Positions 57,003 through 64,000 of a DNA stretch of 64,000 nt are shown piece after piece. Within the stretch, counting starts at the first letter, position 1. Each line of letters opens with the position of its first letter. Both the position numbers and the translations under genes were made by a program. This DNA comes from Phascolarctos cinereus. Its lineage: Eukaryota > Chordata > Mammalia > Diprotodontia > Phascolarctidae. The notes beneath the pieces were generated by a model. It saw only the letters and a program-made list of their open reading frames with translations, searched no databases and was not told the DNA's origin. The DNA lies in contig NW_018343973.1 of the NCBI RefSeq assembly GCF_002099425.1, forward strand, positions 5,433,001 to 5,497,000. The letters run 5' to 3'.

Positions 57003-57228
57003 CGGCAGCTAGTTGGTACAGGGGGATGGTTCAGCTGGACCTGGAAACAAGCACTAGAAGTACTAATTTGGGCAAGTCATTTAAGCTCTGTTAGCTTCAG
57101 TTTCCTCACCTATAAAATGGCGATTAATAATAGCACCTGCATCACAGGGTTGTTGTGAGAATCAAATGAGTTAATACTTGCCAAAAACCCTTAGCACATA
57201 GTAGATGTTATATAAATGCTTATTCCCT
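57003..57228 (+). mobile_element. MIR/CORE tRNA-SINE
   Basis: Sense: cggcagctagttggtacagg, gggcaagtcatttaagctct, ggttgttgtgagaatcaaat, cccttagcacatagtagatg. Confidence 0.8.
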
Positions 57229-58019
57229 TCTTGCCCTTGGGGAAGACAGAGTTTAAGCCATGGTCCTTTCTCTATTTCTATATATTAATACCCAAACACT
57301 GCTCTTCTTTGTTGCAGGTTTCCAAAAAAGATAGTACACAGATCAACAGCCATTATTAAATCACTTAGATGTAAATAGACAGAAAAATAAATTTAGAAAG
57401 ATATTGGAAAAGGAACTTAATAGAACAGAATAAATGTTGGAATTGGCTTCTATCTTACTCAGACAGAAAGGAGAATAAAGGAAGGGAAATCATACTTCAC
57501 AGTCTGGAACTTTTTCTGCCAAGTGAAAAGTCACCCACACCATCTTATTTGTGCCTTTGAAAGCAAAGGTGGCTGCAGTTCTCCCAGGGTTATGACAGTG
57601 GCCCCACAGGCCATTGTACCTCACTCAACACTTGGTTCTCAGTCTCTAGTGTCTCTCTCCTTCCATCTCTCTGATCACCTGAAACCACTTGTGTCTCCAC
57701 ATCCAGAGCTTGAAGTAATCTCAATCCTTCCACGACAGGAAAAAAAATTATATAGGACTACATCTTCTTAGAAGCCCAAATCACCAGATTCTGAACACTT
57801 CTCCCTAGCTGCAGGGGTCTAAAACATGGGGAAAGGAGGAAATCATCTCCCTTCCCTCCTGCTCTTGGCTAACAAGCTGGGCAAAAGCTGTCTAGTTCAG
57901 TCCTCCATTAGGCTGAACATTAGAAGTTCAGAAGTTCATGTCTATCACTTCCCCTGCCCTTCCCACACACCCTGCTATGTGACTCCATTACAGATTTCAA
58001 TCTCTCCTGGGCCCTCACT
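57229..58019. other. Intron, pyrimidine-rich right half
   Basis: 57229-57480 is unremarkable. 57480-58019 is C/T-rich and may be the diverged upstream part of the L2 that is clear from 58020, but I cannot confirm it. Confidence 0.4.
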
Positions 58020-59150
58020 GCTGCAGGCAATTTCTTTTTTTGTCCTTCCCTGAGTTACTCTATCACACTCTCCACAGGGACTGTTTCAAACCTTTTCTTC
58101 TCAAGCTACCTATACTACCTTTCCCTCTTCCTTCTCAGCAGATCTTGACTTATACTCCAATGAAAACAAATAAATTTCCCTCTCCTCAATTTCACACTAG
58201 CAATTACCTCAGCATCACCCTCCATCTTCTTCTTTGCTCCAATGTTGGAAAATGAGATAGCCCTTCTTTTTGCCAACATCAACCCTTTTATTTCTGCCTT
58301 TGACGTCATCTTCTCTAGGAATTCTCCTCTGAGATTCTCTTCTTCCCAAGACTCAAGAGACTCCTGAGCTTTAGTCTCACATCTCCAATAGCTTCTTGAT
58401 ATCTCAACCTGAATATCTTATAGATATCTCAAGTGCACTGTGCCCACAGAACTCATTCTTTTCTCTAAACTTAGCCTTCCTTCCAAATTGTCTGTTTTTG
58501 TTGAGGACACTCGCATTTTCCAATAACCCTCAGTTACAACCTCAAAGCCATCCTTGTCTCCTCACTTTCACCATATACAGCTTAAACAGGTGTCAAATTT
58601 TGTGAATTTTGCTACTTTAACATTTCTTATATCTAATCCCTTACTTTCTACTCAAACTAACAGGTCCCTCATTCAGGCCTTCCTCATCCCTAATCTGGCA
58701 AATTCCAGTAGCCTCCTAATTGATCGTCCTACATCCAGTCTCTCTCATCTTTTATTCATTCTCCACACAGCTGACAAATGGATAATTCTTAAGTTTAAGC
58801 CTTACCATGTCACTCCTCTTCCCAAAAAACCTTCATGGTTCTCTACCTCTTCTATGGTAAAATACAAATTCCTCTGTTGGGCATTTAAAGGACCAAACAA
58901 TTTGACTCCATCCTATCTCTTACACACTACAATCCATCCAAACTGGCTTACTTACATTCCATATCATACCTCCATAATTTTGTGCAGTCTGTCCTCTGTG
59001 CCTAAAATGGTTTCTTTCATTGATGTGACCTCTTGAAAACCCATCTACCTACAAGTCTCAGCTGAAGTGCCCCATCCTTCATGAGACCTTCCCAGATTCT
59101 TCCAGTTATTAGTGCACCCCTGTCCCATCACTGGGCTGTTTATTTTCTAT
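58020..59150 (+). mobile_element. L2-clade LINE
   Basis: Clear from about 58390 on: gatatctcaacctgaatatc, attgatcgtcctacatccag, accatgtcactcctcttccc, tgttgggcatttaaaggacc, tcatgagaccttcccagatt. One frame stays open for 160 codons (58554-59036), but the translation is not the L2 protein frame throughout and shows no domain. The first 370 bp are less certain. Confidence 0.72.
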
Positions 59151-59167
59151 ATCCAGTATTTTGTCAT

Positions 59168-59360
59168 AATAGTAACAGCTAACATTTATATAACACCTAC
59201 TATATGCCAGACATTCTGCTAAACATTTTTTACAAATATTTTTTCATCATCTGATTCCCACAACAACCCCACAAGGTAGGTTTAGATGATTTAACAGTGG
59301 AGGAAACTGAGGCAAAAAGAGGTTAAATGACTTGCCGAGAGTCACACAGTGAATAAGAAT
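59168..59360 (-). mobile_element. MIR relic
   Basis: Antisense: aacatttatataacacctac, gattcccacaacaaccccac, gaggaaactgaggcaaaaag, gagagtcacacag. Confidence 0.85.
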
Positions 59361-60137
59361 CTTATGGTTATGATTTGGAATTTTTAAAAAATGAACTTCC
59401 CAAAAGGTAGAACTAAAGTAGATATGGATTTCTTCCTCTGACCTTGGCTAAAAAAAGTCAAAGCTCTACCGCTACTATGTGGGACAAGGTTGGGCTGCTG
59501 GGAATATATAGCCTCATTTAACCTTTCCTTCCTTTCCCCACCATGAATTCAGAGAAAGCTCTCAGAAGGAGTGGGGTAGAGGTCACTGATTAAGTAGTAG
59601 GAATTGTCCAGTAGGGAGAAAAAAAAAGGTATAGCTGTACTTGGCCAAAAATGTTCACGTTCCAAAGGTGGGGGGCAAGGGAGGAAACAAGTCCTCTTCT
59701 TTTAAGATTACAACTTACCTAAAGCCTACACCCAAATAAGCATTAAAGGCTATACTAGGGATACTTTTAAAATGGGCAGCCAGGTGTTTCCCTAAAGAGG
59801 CATTCTGGTATGCCTAGGAAAGACCAGGTACAGAAGAATGAGCAGGGGAGGTTGAGATTTCAACCTTACTTGGAGTAGTAGGGCATTGCTGCTTGGGAGT
59901 ATTCAAGTCAACATTGCTAGTTTTGTTTTCTCTATAGAAAAAGAATGCAAGGGAACAGAGATTTCACATTTTACTCAGCAGTGACTCTGCTGATTCATAC
60001 TTCTCATTATATAACAACCTTTCTTGGTTCAGGTACTGACAGCTTAGGGGCTGGCTTCTGGCCATGTATGACTCACAGGCAAAGGGCTCACACTCTGAGA
60101 TAAGAGTCTCCTTAATGGCTGCTGAGCTGGACAAGCT
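59361..60137. other. Intron, no recognisable element
   Basis: Mixed composition; nothing recognised. Confidence 0.5.
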
Positions 60138-60245
60138 GATCAATCAATCAATCAATCAATAAACATTTATTAGGTGCCTACTATGTGCCAGGCACTGTGC
60201 TAAGTGCTGGGGATACAAAAGAGGCAAAAGACAGTTCCATGACTG
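60138..60245. repeat. (CAAT)n followed by ancient 'ctatgtgccaggcactg' repeat
   Basis: Five atca/caat units (about 60139-60161), then tttattaggtgcctactatg, tgccaggcactgtgctaagt, gctggggatacaaaagaggc. The least diverged copy of this family in the window. Confidence 0.85.
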
Positions 60246-61246
60246 GACTTTTTCAAAAAGAAGACAGCTTCTAGCTAAAGTCCTTGGCTGTGATTCTCCA
60301 GCTGTCATGTTGGAGGTAAGGACAGGTCCTTCTATACAAGGTACCAGTACAACCATACTATTGGTCTCCACATGGAACACAGACTCAACTAGGTGCACTT
60401 AAACGAGGGCCCCCTGGCCACTTTTGCTTTTTGGGGGCTGATTTTAAGCAAAAGAATATCCTGAAGAAAGTGTGAGTTTAAAAGGTCCTATAAATGATCT
60501 GAGTTGCACAGTGGTAGGGGAGGACTGGCAATTGGCAATTATTCTAGCACTTTTCTAGAGTGGCCACCAACAAGAAGAGGAATAGCACAAATCTGGCCAT
60601 GTTACCAGTAGAAAATTCTTTGGACAGTTCTGAGCTGAAGTGAAACGTAAAATTAGGAGTTGTATTACAAACTGCTTTGTTTTTGTTATATCTCTATTTT
60701 ATTCATTTCAATTATACTTTACAAAAATATACATAGGTGAGTGAGAAATCCTTTCAGTTTACACTATGTTAGGAGGTAGACTGGAATCTTAATAAGATGA
60801 GAGACATGCTATTTATGGGTTATCACAAAATTCACATCCCTAGAGAGAAACCTAGGCTGTGGCTCTACTATGAAAAGCTAGTAATGGAGGGATGTAGGCA
60901 GATTCCATATGTACCTATGCAAAGGAACTCAGGAAATACAAGCCAGGTCTTACTTGGGCCTTGAGAATTGTTTGATCCATTCATTCAAGATACAGAGAAT
61001 CATTTGGTGGCTCACTCAACCCTAATTGCTCTTCCTGAAAGCCTATTAGTGCCAATGTTAAAAACAAGTCCTCCTGTAAGTAGCAGCACCTCACCATTAT
61101 ACCTATGTATAATATAAAGTTCTTCATCTGTAATGTAATTCCATTTCCTCTGATTTTAGTCCCCTGCAAAGCATGAATTTACTTTAATTAATCAAATTTG
61201 TCAAATTAATCAAACATTATCCAATTAAAAAAAAGTCCTGGTATTA
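60246..61246. other. Intron, no recognisable element
   Basis: No named repeat or exon. Confidence 0.5.
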
Positions 61247-61395
61247 TGTGGGAAAGACCATTAGACTTGGAATTGGAAGAACTGAGTTCCACTACTGGGC
61301 TTCTGCCACTTACCATTCATTTCTCTTGAGCCTCAGTTTCCTCAACTGTAAAATGAAAAGGTAAGATTAAACTCCCTTTTAGCTCGGTGCTATTG
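61247..61395 (+). mobile_element. MIR-family relic
   Basis: Sense: accattagacttggaattgg, gcctcagtttcctcaactgt, aaaaggtaagattaaactcc. Confidence 0.7.
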
Positions 61396-62189
61396 TGTGG
61401 GAAAAAAGGAACAAAGGCAAAGAATCACACATAGTTCTAAAATGGTAACATGATGCAGATCGTAGTGGTCTGTGATTAAACAGCCATAAGAAGTTTTAGT
61501 GGATGAAATCTTGGATTGATTAACTGCTGCTTGAATCTAGCATTCTAAATCCCTTTTCAGTGGTTCCACAGCATAGATGATCTAAATGTCAATGTGTTGC
61601 TTTATTTTAGATTATGTATTTTAGCCAGAAAAGAAATGAAAGATGATGATTTACTTTCTCAAACAAATAGAATCATATGTTTAGACTTTTATAAATATTT
61701 TTAACATTAAATGTTCAGCTCAGGATTAAATTACAAGTAACTAAGTAATTTTGTTAAAAAGAAGAGCTAAGTATCATAGGTAAGTCAAATGGCTAAAAGG
61801 AGGTTTTGGATTAAAACTTCTTAATTTTAATCTCCTTTATCCATCAAAGTTTTTTTGAACCAACCTGCTAAAAATAAACTATAAGATGTAAGTTTTGCCT
61901 TCATACATGAAGGATTTTTTTAAATAGGGAAGCAAGAGAGAGACAAAATGAGGAACAAAGAACATAGAAAATCCATTAAGTAAATAAGTTCCAATTTGGT
62001 TGCACATTTATATTCGTAAAAAAGCTTTTTAAAAATTCTTCCAATTTAAAGATGGAGTTTCTATTATGATATTTAAAAACATGAAATTCCTGAAGAAAAA
62101 AAGTAAAAAGAAGGTTTTTAAAAAAATACTGAACAAATGTTTAGTTAAGCAAATGACACAGGATCACAGAATCTTATAGCTTCAAATAT
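61396..62189. other. Intron, no recognisable element
   Basis: AT-rich; nothing recognised. Confidence 0.5.
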
Positions 62190-62320
62190 TTAGTAACTGT
62201 GTAGCCTCAGGCTTGTCATCAAGTCATTTAACATACCAGCCTTGTTTCCTCATCTATAAAACCAGGACAATATTTGTGCTACCTACTTTACACAGCTGTT
62301 AACCTTAAAGTACTATCTAA
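62190..62320 (+). mobile_element. MIR relic
   Basis: tagtaactgtgtagcctcag, ccttgtttcctcatctataa, acctactttacacagctgtt. It ends about 190 bp from the donor side of the KIND-domain exon. Confidence 0.55.
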
Positions 62321-62501
62321 ATGAGAGTTATTTATTGATTACAGCTGGATGAGACCTTGGTGTTCATCTATGTATGAATCCCTTCTACAAAGAATTTTTA
62401 GCATTCTGAATGCTAAGTATTTCTGAATGGATTCAGTGAATTTTTAAAAATTCTCATCATGGTTAACATTTGCTTATCTTCAAAACGCCAGTAAAATATC
62501 A

Positions 62502-62639
<138 letters not shown>

Positions 62640-62699
62640 CTATGGAATAAAACAGTAAAATAATAAAAATGTTTTATGTGGTTTTTTCCTACACAATCA

Positions 62700-63095
62700 A
62701 TTACATTTACTACAAATCAATCAATTAACATGCATTTATTTATTAAGCACCTGTGAAGTTCCAGAACCCTGGCTAGTGCTAGCTGATGCTACAAAGACAA
62801 AAAAAGTGAAACAATCCTTGCTCTCAAATGCCTTACCCTCTACCAGGGAAATAACATGTATATACTTAAGCGTATACAAAATAAATGCAAAGTAGTTAAA
62901 TACAAGTTATTTAGGCAAGGAGGACACTATAATTTGTGGTAGAATGAGAAAAGGCTTCATGTAGAAGGTGGAGTCTGAGTTCCACCATGAAGGAAATAAT
63001 GGATTCTGTGAAGCAGGGATGAGGTAAGAGTACTTTCTGGGGAAGGAGAACTGCTAGTACCAAAGCCACACAGATGAGGAGATAAGGTGTCATGT
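62700..63095. repeat. Long copy of the ancient 'ctatgtgccaggcactg' repeat
   Basis: tttattaagcacctgtgaag, gatgctacaaagacaaaaaa, caatccttgctctcaaatgc, ccagggaaataacatgtata, then an extension with gaaaaggcttcatgtagaag, gtggagtctgagttccacca and ggaaggagaactgctagtac. The extension shows the family is at least 400 bp long. Confidence 0.65.
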
Positions 63096-63189
63096 AATGA
63101 ACAAAGAGAAGATTAGTTTGATGGGACTATATGATGTGGGGAGAGCAACAGTACACAACTCAGGCTACAAAGATAGATTAGGATTTTAG

Positions 63190-63770
63190 CCACTAGATAA
63201 GGACAACTAACACTATAGAGGAAACATCCTGTCATTCCCTAAAAAATAGCAAGCCATTCGGCACTCAGCCTCAGGAGAACTTTGTGGAGACAAAATCATT
63301 TCACCTGTATCAGAAAGAAGCCAAAGGAAAGACCCTTTAACCCCATCCCACCTCCCTACCCCCACCATGTCATCAGACCTAATGGATCAGTAGAAGGCGA
63401 TGCATCCAGCAAAGAAACCCACCTAAGAACAAACATGGATGCAAGGAGATAGTCACCAGAGGCAGTTTCAGGGGAAACCAAACCTTGAAGCAGAAAGAAG
63501 TGCTATTTATGGAATAAAAAAAGGCATCAATCTTAAGGAGCTCAGGTGAGCTGGTCAGTCAACAGACTTACACCTCAACGTAACAATGTAAGGACTTTAT
63601 AAAAAGAACTTCTAGTCTCTGAAATACCAGGAGATGACTTATCCTTCCCTACATGTGTATCCTACACAAGTGCCTCCCTACTGCTGTACTTTCAGCTCAC
63701 ACGTTCCATCCGTCTTAATAAATGCCTATACTTTTAAAAAACTAAGTTAACTGGCTGACTGTTCATGGAA
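63190..63770 (+). mobile_element. Possible LTR fossil
   Basis: Non-repetitive block with a TATA-like tttataaaaag near 63597, then about 120 bp to a poly-A-like cttaataaatgcc near 63715, typical LTR spacing. No internal retroviral genes and no confirmed ends. Confidence 0.35.
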
Positions 63771-63847
63771 AGGCAGAGCAATAATGGCTAAGAAGCTATA
63801 GTGTTAGGAGTAATGATCCACAGGGTTACCCCTGAAATATCAAGTAG

Positions 63848-63910
63848 CAGTCAACAAATATTTATTAAGCACATACTACGAGCCAGGCATTGTGCTAAGC
63901 ACTAGAGCTT
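63848..63910. repeat. Ancient repeat of the 'ctatgtgccaggcactg' type, short
   Basis: caacaaatatttattaagca, ctacgagccaggcattgtgc, taagcactagag. Confidence 0.7.
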
Positions 63911-64000
63911 AGAAGATCTGATGTGAGTAGGGTCCCAGCACTAGATAGGGTTTTTTTTTTGTTTATTTGCTTGTTTTGCAGTTAATACTTTTTATGCCAG

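Noticed and set aside
58554-59036. 160-codon plus-strand open frame
   Set aside because: Lies inside an L2-clade LINE relic, shows no recognisable domain, and pyrimidine-rich sequence favours long chance frames.
60138-60161. CAAT/ATCA short direct repeats as a CRISPR-like array
   Set aside because: Simple 4-bp tandem repeat without spacers in a mammalian intron.

Overview
The window is 64 kb of mammalian intron-rich DNA, almost certainly from a marsupial. The evidence is the repeat content: many copies of a tRNA-headed SINE with the marsupial consensus (head ggggcagctaggtgg, body agctgtgtgaccctgggcaa), HAL1 (half-L1) elements, and very abundant LINE2/MIR and CR1/L3 relics. The SINE variant is closer to what I remember from Australian marsupials (WSINE1-like) than from opossum; that step is inference from memory.

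The only host gene I can support is SPIRE1 (spire-type actin nucleation factor 1), on the minus strand. Five internal coding exons are present with clean splice sites: 62514-62639 (end of the KIND domain), 32638-32715 (linker), 28056-28220 (WH2-A and WH2-B), 13030-13116 (WH2-C) and 10475-10604 (WH2-D). Together they encode 195 codons in one continuous frame, covering the whole actin-binding WH2 cluster. The introns between them are about 29.8, 4.4, 14.9 and 2.4 kb. No SPIRE1 exon is seen upstream of 62639 or downstream of 10475 (position 1-10474), so the first exons, the FYVE-like domain and both gene ends lie outside.

The rest is intron filled with retroelements. Main blocks: an internally deleted L1 with an inverted duplication (2962-6231, minus); L2-clade LINE blocks, all on the plus strand (15600-17150, 18540-19130, 20140-20440, 23400-24680, 25960-27790, 30850-30985, 46850-50510, 50590-50970, 53400-54640, 55725-56340, 58020-59150); a U6 snRNA/HAL1 chimeric retrocopy with target-site duplication (44134-45549, plus); a nearly full-length HAL1 inserted into an L2 (47144-50291, minus); a hAT-like MITE split by a SINE (34905-35561); CR1/L3 relics; several LTR-like fossils; and microsatellites including a roughly 98-bp GA tract (40865-40962). 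MIR/CORE-SINEs are scattered throughout.

I found no new gene system, no CRISPR array and no functional RNA gene. The most interesting items are the U6/HAL1 chimera, the L1 with internal inverted duplication, the BovB/RTE-like tail on one SINE class, and the one-sided strand orientation of L2 elements relative to SPIRE1.
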